NCBI GenBank assembly: GCA_040755155.1
Contig: JBFMBP010000150.1
Coordinates: 100,636 to 164,635, forward strand
Direction of reading: 5' to 3'
DNA length: 64,000 nt
DNA from: Candidatus Omnitrophota bacterium
Lineage (GTDB): Bacteria; Hinthialibacterota; Hinthialibacteria; Hinthialibacterales; Hinthialibacteraceae
Positions 34,721-45,800 of this stretch are shown in pieces. Position 1 is the first letter of the stretch, and each line of letters starts with the position of its first letter. The translations under genes were made by a program, and so were the position numbers. Under the pieces are notes generated by a model, which saw only the letters and a list, made by a program, of their open reading frames with translations, was not told the origin of the DNA and ran no database searches.

Positions 34721-36052
34721 CTATGATTTTTGGGATGCGGGGAGAGAAAGGACGGCGTCGAGGGATTTGATGATGCCTTGATTCCGTTCGTCGCCTTTGA
34801 GAATGACCGTAGCGCCTTTGCTTTCGAACTCGCGGATTTCCTTAGGGCTGAGGTCCTTGCCCGTGATGACGACGATGCGGACGGCGTCGCGCCAAAGTTC
34901 GCGGCAGTATTGAATGACGCGCTCTCCGTTGATTTGAGGCATAATCAAATCCACTAACAGATAATCGGGGCGGCTCTGGGCGAGATGGATCATGGCGTGC
35001 ATGCCGCTGTAGGCTTTCGTTACGCGGAATTGTCCTCGTTTTTCCAGGTATTGGCTGAGGATTTCCACCATAAAGGGATCGTCATCGACAATTAAAACCG
35101 AGGGAGCGGCTTCGGCGGATTCCTGAAGAGGCGGAAGGGATTCGCCGTTGCCGCGCGGAACGAATTGTTTTTCCGCTTCCAATACGGTTGGCGTGAAGGA
35201 GGATGAATCGATGGGAAAGGTCAACTTAAAAATGGAACCTTTGCCGACTTCGCTTTCCAGTTGGATATTGACATGGAGAAGTTCGGCCAACTTGCGGACA
35301 ATGGCCAGCCCTAAACCGGAGCCGTCGCGGCGGCGGGTGAGGTATTCCTCGCCTTGCTTGAAGAGTTCGAAGATTATTTCGCGTTTACTCGCTTCGATGC
35401 CCGGTCCCGTGTCCGATACGGTTACGATGGCGGCGCCGATTTCCTTGCGGACATCGATTTTTACGGTTCCTTGCTGGGTGAACTTGACGGCGTTGGAGAT
35501 CAATTGCCGCAGGATTTCGCGCATCTTGCCAGCATCGGTGCGGATAAGGACGCCTTTGTAGGGATGGGATAAATCCAACTCCAAGCCCTTTTCCTCCGCT
35601 ACCGCCTGGTAATCTTCCAGAACGTCTTTAATAAGACTAACGATATCCGCTTCCTCTTCGAATACGGAAATCACGCCCGCTTCCAGACGGGAGAGTTCTA
35701 ATAGTTGATTGATTAAAGTCAGCAACCGGGTGGCGTTGCGGTCGATGCGGGCGACCGCCTTGATTTGCTTTTCATTCAATTCGCCGTAAACGCCTTCTTC
35801 CAGCAGCGAGTTATAGCCAATGATGGAATTAAGAGGAGTGCGGAGTTCGTGGGATATTGTGGCCAAAAAATCGACTCGCATTTGCTCCGCTTCTTTCAAC
35901 TGATCGTACTGAGATTTTAGTTCCTGGGCGCGGTTTTCGGCCTGAGAAAGAACCGCCTCGCAATCGATCGCGGCGACAATCGATTGCGCCGCCGCCAGAT
36001 CGCCCGAATGTATGGCCTCTTTTAATTGGTTGAACAATTTGATTTCTTCCAT
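34721..36052 (-). CDS. Hybrid histidine kinase (HisKA-HATPase-REC), soluble
   Basis: A 443-residue soluble sensor kinase. Residues 1-55 are helical with a coiled coil and no obvious sensor domain; the H box ATISHELRTPLN has H68 as the phospho-acceptor, the N box is NAVKF near 187, and DTGPGIE and GSGLGLA are the G boxes. A receiver domain follows at about 317-437 with acidic pocket D323-D325, phospho-acceptor D368 in LLVDLIMPQ, and K-type residues near the end. With no membrane segment and no nearby regulator, it may receive signals from another protein; proximity to the cyclic di-GMP receptor is suggestive only. Confidence 0.92.
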   Translation of the reverse strand: MEEIKLFNQLKEAIHSGDLAAAQSIVAAIDCEAVLSQAENRAQELKSQYDQLKEAEQMRVDFLATISHELRTPLNSIIGYNSLLEEGVYGELNEKQIKAVARIDRNATRLLTLINQLLELSRLEAGVISVFEEEADIVSLIKDVLEDYQAVAEEKGLELDLSHPYKGVLIRTDAGKMREILRQLISNAVKFTQQGTVKIDVRKEIGAAIVTVSDTGPGIEASKREIIFELFKQGEEYLTRRRDGSGLGLAIVRKLAELLHVNIQLESEVGKGSIFKLTFPIDSSSFTPTVLEAEKQFVPRGNGESLPPLQESAEAAPSVLIVDDDPFMVEILSQYLEKRGQFRVTKAYSGMHAMIHLAQSRPDYLLVDLIMPQINGERVIQYCRELWRDAVRIVVITGKDLSPKEIREFESKGATVILKGDERNQGIIKSLDAVLSLPASQKS

Positions 36053-36498
36053 CGCGGCATCCGGGAGGTTTCTGTATTCAGTATATCAAGACTTGGAACC
36101 GAAACAAAAATTTTATTTGGAACGCCATAAGGACAATCATTTCCTCACTATGCAAAATCGATCCTTTATAAGTCCATCGGTAAGTAAAGATTGGGATTCG
36201 CGCTTTTGCATCAATGGATTTGCGAAATGAAAGGTTGTCCAGCAAAAAATCCGGCGTATTCATCGCGCCAGCCCAGTTTCCCCATATTAAATTCTCGGTT
36301 TACGCTCAGGTAAAAGGGATTAACGATTTTGCTTTGCATAAACCGGTTTTCAGAAAAAAACCTAGTTTTCCAACCGCATTAATTCGCATATACTTTTATA
36401 TAAAGCTGCGATCGACGATTTCCAACATCCGTTCTTATCACAATTTTAATAGTATTAAAATAAAAATCCTAGCCGCAGATATGGGAAGGAATTCTCCA
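36053..36498. other. Intergenic region, nothing recognised
   Basis: 446 AT-rich bases between the start of the kinase gene and the end of recG, both on the minus strand. I see no gene, terminator or member of the repeat families. Confidence 0.5.
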
Positions 36499-38769
36499 TC
36501 AAGATGGACGCCGAAATTCGAGGCGGCTAGGAACGTTTAGCATCTCTTCTTTTAAACGTTCGCTTCCCGGCCGATCGAGACCAGGATCGTCTTGATAGAG
36601 TTTCGCCGCTGCTTCGTGCGCCTCACGCAAAAGGTGGATATCGCGGAGAGGATCGGCGAGATGAAACTTAAGATGTCCGCTTTGGCGGATTCCGAATTGT
36701 TCGCCGGGACCGCGCAGTTTCAGGTCTTCTTCGGCGATGACGAAGCCGTCGCGGGTTTTCTCCATGATTTTCATGCGTTGTTGGGCATAGGGAGGGATGC
36801 GGGAGGGAGTAACGAGAACGCAATAGGATTTGCTGCATCCGCGTCCGACGCGGCCCCGAAGCTGGTGCAATTGGGCCAGTCCAAAGCGTTCCGCGCCTAG
36901 GATGACCATGACGGTCGCATTGGGCAGATCCACTCCGACTTCGATAACGGTGGTGGCCACGACGACATCCACTGCGCCCGCCCGCATTCTCTCCATCAAA
37001 TCGCCTTTGACCTGGGCGGAATGCCGTCCATGCAGAATCTCCACCCGGCGATGGGGGAGAAAGGTTTGGGAAAGACGTTCGAACGCCTCTTCCGTGGACG
37101 GGAGATGCGGAGCATTTTCCGAGGGTTCGATAATGGGGCAAACGACGTAGACTTGATGCCCTTTAGCGATCTCGCCATCGACGAACCCCCAAACTTTTTC
37201 TTCTTTATCCCATTGAGTCCAGCGGGTAATCAATGAAGGGCGGTTGGGAGGAAGGGAGACGATAGTGGATATATCCATGTCGCCGAAGAGCGTAAGGGAA
37301 AGAGTGCGGGGAATGGGGGTAGCGGTGGCGACTAACAGGTCTGGATGTATCCCTTTTTCGATCAATCGTTGCCGTTGTTCGACGCCGAATTTATGTTGTT
37401 CGTCGACAACGGCCAAACCCAAACGGGCGAATTCGACTTTTTCCTGAAAAAGCGCGTGGGTTCCAACGACGAACTGAGCCGAGCCGTTGGCGATAGACTC
37501 CAACGCCTGGCGCCTTTCGGCGGCGGCGCATCCCGCTAATTGAACCGTGCGAACGCCCGGCAGGCAATGGGTCAGGCGGCGGATGGTATCGGCATGTTGC
37601 TGAGCAAGTATTTCCGTGGGAACCATAAGCGCCGCCTGGCGGCCGCCCGCGGCGGCGATGGTCATCGCATAGAGCGAAACCACCGTCTTTCCCGATCCGA
37701 CGTCGCCCTGCAAAAGACGATTCATTGGGGCAGGGGAGAATAAATCCTCTTCGATTTCACGGCAGACTTTCTTTTGATCCGCCGTGAGTTGAAAGGGCAG
37801 ACTTTCGATAAACAGCGCAGGCCATGCGCTCGGTCCATCTTCAATAATTTCAATGCGTTGCGCCCAAGGATCCGGGGCTGGGTGAGGATGGGAAACGCCG
37901 ATTTGCTTTTTTACCTGGCCGTGATAGCGCCGTAGAAGAAATTGGTGGATGAAAAATTCTTCGAAAACCAGCCTCTTGCGCGCTTTTTCCCAAAGGGAAT
38001 GAGGGTCTCCCGCCGCCAGCGTCTGCGCAAAACCAGCTTCCCCGTCCTTAAGCAATTCCATTTCCTGTTCGCAACGATCCGTGGGCGCTCCCTCGCCATG
38101 TTTGGGAAAATGCAGGATGCGGAAAGCCTCCAGGCGGAGAGGAAATTGATGAAATTCAAGGATTCCAACGGGGAGAAATTCCTGACATGCGCCGCCAAAA
38201 CGATCAAGGGCGCTGCGCAAAATTTTACGCAACGCTCCTTGAGTCAATCCTTCGGATAAAGGATAAATCGGCTCTACGCCTTGAGTTGAATCATCGTCAT
38301 CGTCAACGATGCGATGCTTGGGAGAAGACATTTGCATCATGCGGTCATATAAATCGGTCCGGCCATGCAGAAGCAAGCGCGTTCCAACGCGAATCTTATC
38401 CGCTAGGTAAGATTGATTGAACCAAACCGCCAGCATAGCCCCTGTTTCATCCTCTATTACGGTTTGGAGAATATGGCGCACTTTATTTCTATTTTGCGGG
38501 ATTCGCTCTTGCACGGAAACGGCATTTCCGAGGACGGTAACGACCTGTCCTGGACGCAATTGGCTTATTTTGGAAAGGTTATGAAAATCTTCATAATAGC
38601 GGGGAATATGCCAGAACAGGTCTCTTACGGTTTCAACTCCCAGCCTTCCCAATATCGACGCCCGCATCGGTCCAACGCCGGGACAAAATTGAATAGGCGT
38701 ATCCAATCCATCGCCGGATGGGGATTTCTTTGGCGCTTTTTGGGATGCGGATGTTTTCTTATCAGTCAT
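36499..38769 (-). CDS. recG: ATP-dependent DNA helicase RecG
   Basis: RecG reverses stalled forks and processes Holliday junctions. The protein has 756 residues, somewhat longer than the usual about 690. Motifs in order: a wedge-domain OB fold (VVTVLGNAVSV, MLAVWFNQSYLADK), Walker A LLQGDVGSGKTVVSLYAM, MVPTEILAQQH, DEQHKFGVEQR, TATPIPRTL, VATTVIEVGVDLPNATVM, and QLRGRVGRG, followed by the RecG C-terminal wedge contacts. I take ATG 38769; the frame is open to 38889 but those residues come from the repeat element upstream. The gene is monocistronic. Confidence 0.96.
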   Translation of the reverse strand: MTDKKTSASQKAPKKSPSGDGLDTPIQFCPGVGPMRASILGRLGVETVRDLFWHIPRYYEDFHNLSKISQLRPGQVVTVLGNAVSVQERIPQNRNKVRHILQTVIEDETGAMLAVWFNQSYLADKIRVGTRLLLHGRTDLYDRMMQMSSPKHRIVDDDDDSTQGVEPIYPLSEGLTQGALRKILRSALDRFGGACQEFLPVGILEFHQFPLRLEAFRILHFPKHGEGAPTDRCEQEMELLKDGEAGFAQTLAAGDPHSLWEKARKRLVFEEFFIHQFLLRRYHGQVKKQIGVSHPHPAPDPWAQRIEIIEDGPSAWPALFIESLPFQLTADQKKVCREIEEDLFSPAPMNRLLQGDVGSGKTVVSLYAMTIAAAGGRQAALMVPTEILAQQHADTIRRLTHCLPGVRTVQLAGCAAAERRQALESIANGSAQFVVGTHALFQEKVEFARLGLAVVDEQHKFGVEQRQRLIEKGIHPDLLVATATPIPRTLSLTLFGDMDISTIVSLPPNRPSLITRWTQWDKEEKVWGFVDGEIAKGHQVYVVCPIIEPSENAPHLPSTEEAFERLSQTFLPHRRVEILHGRHSAQVKGDLMERMRAGAVDVVVATTVIEVGVDLPNATVMVILGAERFGLAQLHQLRGRVGRGCSKSYCVLVTPSRIPPYAQQRMKIMEKTRDGFVIAEEDLKLRGPGEQFGIRQSGHLKFHLADPLRDIHLLREAHEAAAKLYQDDPGLDRPGSERLKEEMLNVPSRLEFRRPS

Positions 38770-38786
38770 TGATTGGAATATAAACC

Positions 38787-38939
38787 GAGCCTCTTGCAAA
38801 ATTCCTTTATTCCTCCCCCAAGCTTGGGGGAGGTTAGGAGGGGGTTGACGTAAGTCCATTAAAATCAACCCCCCTCCAACTCCCCCCAATCTTGGGGGGA
38901 GAATTTTAAGACGGATTTCATTAATTTTGCAAGAGCCTC
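38787..38939. mobile_element. MITE-like 153-bp element with terminal inverted repeats
   Basis: The outer ends GAGCCTCTTGCAAAATT (38787-38803) and AATTTTGCAAGAGCCTC (38923-38939) match in 16 of 17 positions when inverted. Inside lies a second inverted pair of about 36 bases (CTCCCCCAAGCTTGGGGGAG and the matching arm ending near 38901) around an AT loop. The same inner palindrome recurs at 63905 and, less perfectly, at 11531. It has no coding capacity, consistent with a non-autonomous element. It sits just upstream of recG. Confidence 0.8.
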
Positions 38940-39183
38940 AACCGATAAAATTAAAGATATTATGCGAATAATCACAAAAATCGGCAAGGATTATCTTGCC
39001 AATTATCGTTTTCTATTTATAGCATCAGAAGGAAAAGACGGAAAGCACAGGTTCATTTTTGCCGGGAGAGAGGGCGGCAAGAAATTCCTGTTGGGTGAGA
39101 GAAACGGCGGAGGTTATCGGCGGGAAAATAGATTACTTTAGTAAAATCATTCGTTTTTGTTTGAAATTTTTTTTCCTCTGCAG

Positions 39184-42114
39184 ATGAATGAACGATTGGC
39201 GCCCGGTTTGCGAAAAACAAACCTGACGCATTGCCCCAATTGGCCGGAGCTGCCAATAATAGAGACCACGGATGGCATGATGGAAAAAGGGCTGACTTTA
39301 CTCAACCGCCTCTCTCTCTCCGTCGAGAAAACGGACAAGTTTGCCGTTAAGAACGGAAAAACCAACGCAAAAACCAACGCCGTCTCTTTTGAAAAACACC
39401 TGCAAAAAGCCTTGCTTTTCCCCCAAAAAGAAAACGCCGAAGAAACCAACGAAGGGGAAACGATCTCCAAGATCGAATCAATTTCCAAGATCGATTCGAC
39501 TTCCAGGAAGGACACGGCTTCCAGGAAAGAGACGGCTTCCATAAAGGATCCGCTGGGCGGCGTACGCGCGATTAAGGGGAAAATCGCCGAAGCGTTGGGG
39601 ATGGAGAAGAGCGTAAAAGAGAACGAAGAACCGATTTTCGTCCGCGTCATTCAATTGCCCAAAGGCAGCGTTCAACTCGATGAGGAAGGAAAAATCAAAG
39701 TTTCGTTCGACCAGTTGCCGGATTCCATCAAAGAACAACTCAAAAGCCTGGATATCACTGAAGAAAACCTGCACCCCATCGAAGATCATACGGCGGCTCC
39801 CGCGCAGAAAATCGAAAAAGGCTTGATTTCCGCCTCCACGGAAACGCTTCGTTCTTTAAAAGAACCTTCCGAATCGCAACAGGCGTTGGTTTTAGAAAAG
39901 GTCGGCGGAGAAAAAACGCATAAAAAAGACGACTCAACCGTCGGCGTTAATACAAAACAAGCAAAGAAAGAAAAAGAAGAGATAACGGCCGCCCCCTCTT
40001 CGAATGGCGAAATTCGAGAAAATACCGATTCCGATAATCCCTCGATTCCATTATCTCAAGATCATGTTCCCCAATATCTTCCTATCGAAAACAAGAAAAC
40101 GGCTTTAGAAAATAAAATTTTAGATTTTCGTAAAAACGAATCCGGCGAAACGCCGTTAACTGAAAATTCAGGAAAAGATGAAGTCGTTATCGATTGGTTG
40201 AATGGGAATTCCGGAAAAAAGGAAACTGTCATCGAATTGTCGAAAAAGAATGGGGGGAAAAAGGAAGCTGTCCTCGAGTTATCGAAAGAAATAGGGGGGA
40301 AAAAGGATGCTATCCTCGAGTTATCGAAAGAAATAGGTGGGAAAAAGGAAGCTGCAATCGAGCCGATGAAAGATAAACGGGAAAATAAGATCGCCGCCGA
40401 AACCAAGGAACATAAAACGGCGTTTCAATCCAAATTGACGGTGGAATCCGGCGCGAATCATAAAAACAATCTAGCAGAAACTAGTGCGAATAAGACAAAG
40501 AACGCCGTCGAGCCGAATGACATCGAAGATAAAGAAGCGGCTAATGCCGAAGAAACGGCGACATCAATCCATAAAGAGAAGCCTGCCGGCAATCTCTTCG
40601 AGAAGACAAACGCTATTAACGCCGAATCGAATTCCTCCTTCCTGAAAAATTTAATATCCCAACGGAACGATGAAGTCCCGGCGGATGAGATCGAAACGAA
40701 AAAGATAAAGGGGAAAGATTGGCTTGTTTCCCAGACCGATTCGAAAGCCAAGACCGAGAACGCCGCGCCAGAAGGCAAGGCGGAAGAGAAAACCAAGCCA
40801 TCTTCCCCGAAAGAGAGTCTCTCCGCCGGTCTTCTCGTCCAAGATTCCGTCCCTGCCAGCGATAAAACGAATCGCACCGAAGACGATAAGGACGATGCGG
40901 CCGTCGAGAAAATTGGAACGAGAGAATCCGTAAAATCTCACCGCAATTCCGAGCCCCTGAGCGCCGTTAAAGAATCGGAGAATACGGAATCGCCCTATAA
41001 AATAAAGAAAGATGTGGAAATCCAACGCGAAACGGCGGCGGCGCCCGCCCAGGAAACTTCGGCGGAGAGAGACGCCATCGCATATGCCGCGCCGTTGCAT
41101 CAAGACGCCGCGCCCGTCAAAGAGGATTTGGGACGCCCCCGCGCCGTTCTCTTTACCGTGGATGCGGAAGATGCGTCGGCGCTGACGGGCGGGAAGAGCG
41201 AAAAAGTGACGCTAGCCGCGGAGACGAGCAATAGCGAAGACTCATTCGGGCAAGCGGAGAACGATTCCAACCAAACCGCAACCATCAGCCTGAAACGGGA
41301 TATGGAAACCGATATGGGTTCGGTAAAGATCGAGGAAGCGGTGGAAATTCTCGGCAAGGGTCAAGAAACGGAAAAGAAGGAAGAGAGATTTTTCGAATCG
41401 ATTAAAAAAGCCGATCCGGAAAACGCCGCTGAAAAGCCTATCGAACGGAAAGCGGAAACCTCCCGAGAACAGATCAAACAGCATTTCGAACGGGTGATTC
41501 TGGAAAACTGGAACGACAGCCAAACGGCCGCCGCTCCTCCGAAATCCGCCTCGGCGCCGGAAGCGCCTGCCGCTAACAATGCGCCGCCAGCGCAGTCCGC
41601 ACCGTCTCACTCCACTCCATCGGCGAACGCCGCTAGTTCATCGCCGGAAGCTGCCGCGCCGAGCATGGCGAAAGAATACGCCGAACAAATCGCCAAGATG
41701 CAGGAGAACGCCGCGCAGCAGATCGTACGCGCCGTGCAAGGATCGCTGGGATCGGAGCGAAGCCATATCCGTATGCAGCTCGAACCGGAATCTTTAGGGC
41801 GAGTGCATATTCAATTGAAAATGGAAAGTGGAGCGTTGACCGCTCATATCATGGCGATGAAGCCGGAAACGCGGGCCATGCTGGAACAAAATATTTCCTT
41901 CTTGCGTTCCGCTTTCGACGATCAGGGTATTAAGGTAGAGCGCTTAGTCGTGGCGAAAGAAGATGCCAACGGACGCCAAGAGAACGACCGGGAGGAAGCG
42001 CATTCCCGGCCGCGCGGCGAAACCAGCGGACGGAACGGCGGAGCCAAGCAACAGCGGCGAGGAACGTCTTCCTGGAGCGGCGGACGCTATTCCTCCCAAG
42101 AGTATTTCGTATAG
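39184..42114 (+). CDS. fliK: Flagellar hook-length control protein FliK-like
   Basis: A 976-residue protein that sets hook length and switches export specificity. The first 840 or so residues are hydrophilic, rich in Lys, Glu, Ser and Asn, of low complexity, and contain two short tandem-repeat blocks. The conserved FliK C-terminal (Flg_hook) domain lies at about 855-945: MQLEPESLGRVHIQLKMES, GALTAHIMAMKPETRAML, IKVERLVV. It begins an operon with flgD and flgE, as is normal. ATG 39184 lacks a strong ribosome binding site; an in-frame TTG at 39157 is the alternative. Confidence 0.88.
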   Translation: MNERLAPGLRKTNLTHCPNWPELPIIETTDGMMEKGLTLLNRLSLSVEKTDKFAVKNGKTNAKTNAVSFEKHLQKALLFPQKENAEETNEGETISKIESISKIDSTSRKDTASRKETASIKDPLGGVRAIKGKIAEALGMEKSVKENEEPIFVRVIQLPKGSVQLDEEGKIKVSFDQLPDSIKEQLKSLDITEENLHPIEDHTAAPAQKIEKGLISASTETLRSLKEPSESQQALVLEKVGGEKTHKKDDSTVGVNTKQAKKEKEEITAAPSSNGEIRENTDSDNPSIPLSQDHVPQYLPIENKKTALENKILDFRKNESGETPLTENSGKDEVVIDWLNGNSGKKETVIELSKKNGGKKEAVLELSKEIGGKKDAILELSKEIGGKKEAAIEPMKDKRENKIAAETKEHKTAFQSKLTVESGANHKNNLAETSANKTKNAVEPNDIEDKEAANAEETATSIHKEKPAGNLFEKTNAINAESNSSFLKNLISQRNDEVPADEIETKKIKGKDWLVSQTDSKAKTENAAPEGKAEEKTKPSSPKESLSAGLLVQDSVPASDKTNRTEDDKDDAAVEKIGTRESVKSHRNSEPLSAVKESENTESPYKIKKDVEIQRETAAAPAQETSAERDAIAYAAPLHQDAAPVKEDLGRPRAVLFTVDAEDASALTGGKSEKVTLAAETSNSEDSFGQAENDSNQTATISLKRDMETDMGSVKIEEAVEILGKGQETEKKEERFFESIKKADPENAAEKPIERKAETSREQIKQHFERVILENWNDSQTAAAPPKSASAPEAPAANNAPPAQSAPSHSTPSANAASSSPEAAAPSMAKEYAEQIAKMQENAAQQIVRAVQGSLGSERSHIRMQLEPESLGRVHIQLKMESGALTAHIMAMKPETRAMLEQNISFLRSAFDDQGIKVERLVVAKEDANGRQENDREEAHSRPRGETSGRNGGAKQQRRGTSSWSGGRYSSQEYFV
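39460..39549 (+). repeat. 18-bp tandem repeat in fliK
   Basis: Five near-copies of a six-residue unit: TISKIE, SISKID, STSRKD, TASRKE, TASIKD. It lies in the disordered linker part of FliK and keeps frame. Confidence 0.8.
40207..40374 (+). repeat. 42-bp tandem repeat in fliK
   Basis: Four near-copies of a 14-residue unit, consensus xGGKKEAVLELSKE (NSGKKETVIELSKK to IGGKKEAAIEPMKD). The middle copies differ at few bases, so the array is recent or kept alike by recombination, and copy number could vary between strains. Confidence 0.85.
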
Positions 42115-42187
42115 CGGGAAAACAAACCGGAAAATCGGCGCCGGTTCGAAGGCGTCCGACTCAATCGAGATTGCGGAGATAAAACCT

Positions 42188-42841
42188 ATGGTCGCATCAG
42201 CCATTAACAGTGCGCAGCCATCGTCAACGAATTCCTCGACGACGACGAAGTTGGGTTCGGATATCGTCAATCGCGAGGACTTCTTGAAGTTGCTCGTAGC
42301 CCAATTGCAAAATCAGGATCCGCTCAATCCCATGGAGAATCAGGAATTCGTGGCGGAATTGGCGACTTTCAGCTCGCTGGAGCAACTCACTAATCATACC
42401 GATTTGCTGCAAGAATTGGTCGATGGACAGAGTTCTAACTCCACGACGCAGGCTCTCTCTCTGATCGGAAAGACCGTGACGATGGCGGAGAGCGATTTCC
42501 AATTCGAGAAAGGAAACGACGTCAATTTCGAAATCGCCGTCGATCGAGCGGGAACGGTGGCGGTGAAAGTGACGAACGAAGCGGGGGAAACAGTTTATAC
42601 CGATACGGTAACGGCGGCGGAAGCGGGCCGATACTCATATACGTTGGACGGAAGCGCTTCCTTGGCTTCCGGAAGTTATACCATCGCAGCGGGAATTCCA
42701 GCAGAAGACGGGACCGTCAGCGAATTGCCGATCGTAAGACTCGGCGCCGTGGAAGGCGTCACGTTCCAAGACGGATCGCCGTTGTTGATCGTCGATGGAC
42801 AGCCAATCTCTCTGGCTTCCGTCGAAACCATCTATAACTAG
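42188..42841 (+). CDS. flgD: Flagellar hook-capping protein FlgD
   Basis: A 217-residue hook scaffolding protein: the N-terminal FlgD signature DFLKLLVAQLQNQDPLNPMENQEFVAELATFSSLEQL covers residues about 31-68, followed by the tudor/fibronectin-like domain typical of FlgD (VAVKVTNEAGETVYTDT, AGRYSYTLDG). GGAG nine bases before ATG 42188 sets the start; the open frame upstream to 41963 belongs to the fliK shadow. It caps the growing hook and is discarded on completion. Confidence 0.95.
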   Translation: MVASAINSAQPSSTNSSTTTKLGSDIVNREDFLKLLVAQLQNQDPLNPMENQEFVAELATFSSLEQLTNHTDLLQELVDGQSSNSTTQALSLIGKTVTMAESDFQFEKGNDVNFEIAVDRAGTVAVKVTNEAGETVYTDTVTAAEAGRYSYTLDGSASLASGSYTIAAGIPAEDGTVSELPIVRLGAVEGVTFQDGSPLLIVDGQPISLASVETIYN

Positions 42842-42880
42842 AAAACAAGATTATTGAAAGGACAGGGAGGTCATTTCATC

Positions 42881-45800
42881 ATGACGGTAAATTCGTTATA
42901 CGTGGGATTGTCCGGACTCAACGCCATGTCGCACGACATCGACGTAATCGGCAACAATATCGCCAACGTTAATACTACCGGATTCCGGGCGTCGCGGGCG
43001 ACGTTCGACGATATTTTTTACCAATCGCTGTTTTACGGAACCGGGAACACGGGAACCCGCGGCGGCATCAATCCCCGCCAAATCGGAAAAGGCGTGAAAT
43101 TAGGCAGCGTGGATACGATTTTCACCCAAGGCTCTACCCAGACCACCGGACGCCTGCTGGATCTGGCCATCGAAGGAAAAGGCTTTTTCGTTGTTAAAAG
43201 CGCTTCGAATCAACAATATTTGACGCGGGCGGGAAATTTTTCCTTAGATAATACAGGGCGGATCGTCGATGCCGGAACGGGTTACAGGCTGCAGGGATGG
43301 ACGTCGAACAGTCAAGGCGTTCTCAATACGGGCGGGAGTCCTAGCGATCTCTCTATCGATTACGCCAAAGAGTCCAAGGCGAAGGCGACGGAAAACGTGA
43401 CGGCGGGAGGCAACTTCGACGCGCGCATCGGAGAAACCGACAGCGGCGTCGATGTTCTAAAAGCCTCTAAGACGACGAATCTGTTGGGTCTATTCGACGC
43501 CGATGGAAATTCTTTCGGACTCGTTAACGGGGATGAGATCAAAATCGAGACCGGCTTTCTGAAACTCGCCGATCCGCCGACGACCAATACGGACCCGATC
43601 GATTTGACCCAAGCGGAAATCTTTTCAGGGAAAAAAGGCGTCATTATGACCGTCACGTCGACGACGACGATCGACGATTTGAAGAGCGCCATTCAAAACT
43701 ATCTCGATCAGGCCGTCGCCGATAGAAAAACGGGCGCCGAAAGCGATATCGAAGTCACTTACGACGCCGATACGGGAAATTTTCTCTTTAGCAACCGGGG
43801 GAGCAACGAGATTATGGGAATGAGAGTGGGGCTGGCTGCGAGAGGCAACGACTCCGAACCGCCAAAGACGACGAACCAACGCATGGGCGAACTCTTCATC
43901 AACCAGGGCGATCCCAATTTCACCAAGACGTTGGATATCAAAGCGAACGAAAGCGTATCGACGAACACCCTGCGCCAGGCGGACGTAACCACCAGCATCG
44001 AAGTATACGATTCGCAAGGCGATTCCCATACCGTCTCCGTTGGATTAACCGCCGATACGGAAAAGCCCGGCGCGGACGGCGATTCGTTGTTGAGCGAGTT
44101 GAAAGACAACGAAGGTAGATTTTTGATTCCCGGCGGCATCGTTCCGGCGCAGATCGAATACAGCGATCCCGTCCTTGATCCCAAGACGAATACGGCCGTT
44201 TATACCGCCACGCAGGTCAGCAATATCGTGGCCACGCAAGGAGTTTTTACTTTCTTGGATGGAGAGACGAATCCCAATTTGATCGCCATCCGGTTGTCCG
44301 ACGGCTTCCTTTCCATCAATGGGAATGAATTCGTCGATCCCAAAGGGACGGCTAGCGCTGAAGTCACGCAGGCCGGATTGGATGTAACGGACAGCAGTTA
44401 CCTGAACGTCCCCAGCGAAACCAACCTGGGCGGCTTGATGGGGAATTCGGGATTTTCAGAAACGACGACGCTGGAAGACATTCGGAAAAATATCGAAGAA
44501 AGATTAAACAAAACGATCAGCCAAGTCGCCAATAATATCGACAAAATCAACGCCGGATCGACAACCCTGCCGATCGGCACAAGCGCTACTGGCTTTACCG
44601 TACCCGCAACAACGCCCAAAATCGAAGTCAAAATAGCCGAGGATGGCAGCATCAGTTTCAAAGCGATCGGCGGCAGTTTGGGAGCGAGCGCTTCCACCGA
44701 TGCGACGATTAATAGCAACTTGGCGACCAACGCAGGCGGAGCGGATAAATTGGGATTGATGTTCGATCTCGCAGCAAAGACGCGCTCCGTTCGCATCAGC
44801 ACGGTGGATAGGCAAACGGCCGCCGGAGGCGGAACCACGCTTTTCAAAGACGGCGAGGTAGATGACGACGTAACGGACGGCGGAGGGGTATCCGGCTTCG
44901 TGAAAACCGCCGATCCTTTCGCAACCGACCTCTTCGCGGCCAATAGCATCGCCTTCACCGTCGGCAATACGGACTTTGATAGTACGACGGCCGTTACGGG
45001 CGATCCCACTCTCGCCACGCCGACAGGCGTAGACGATTCCGGCGTTCGTTTGATCGCGCTCAGCTCCGGGAAGTTCGGCACGACGACGACATTGACAACA
45101 GAAAAATTCAGCGGCAAAGAAGCCTTCACCGCCCAATCGACCGCGTTCCGCGCCCTATTCAATCAGAAAGGGTATGGAATCGCCGCCGACGCCGACGGAG
45201 ACAATAGCTTGGACCGGATCGGTTCCATTCCAAACGGCATCGTTGCGCTGAAAGACGCCCCCGCCTTTGAAACCAACGCCGTCAAGATCGAAAAGCAAAT
45301 GCAAAATACGGTGAATTACCAAATCGTAACGCCCAACGATTACCGTTCGGAGCCAACAGGAACGACAGGAAGTTTGATCTTCGATTCTTTGGGAGATTTT
45401 TCCCATTACGATTCGGGAGCGACGCCGACCGTCGCCTTCGATCCAGATAACAGCGATCCGCAGTTTTATGGAGTCAATAAGATTATGTTTACTCTGGATA
45501 TGAGCAATATTACTCAGAACAGCGGCTCCAGTACGGCTGAATTGAGCAGCCAGGACGGACGCGCCATGGGAACCTTGGATAATGTCAGCATTGGGGTGGA
45601 TGGAAAAATCTGGGGATCGTTCACCAACGGCGACGTCCAGACGATGGGGCAGATCGCGTTGGGCGACGTTATCAACGAGGGCGGCTTAATTCAAGAAGGC
45701 TCCTCCTATTTCAGCGCCGGTCCCAACTCCGGCCCCATCGATACCAACCTTCAGGCGGGCATAACGGGAGGAACCATCAATTCCGGGACGTTGGAACTCT

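Noticed and set aside
38770-38889. N-terminal extension of RecG
   Set aside because: The extra 40 residues are translated from the MITE-like element; homology begins after ATG 38769.
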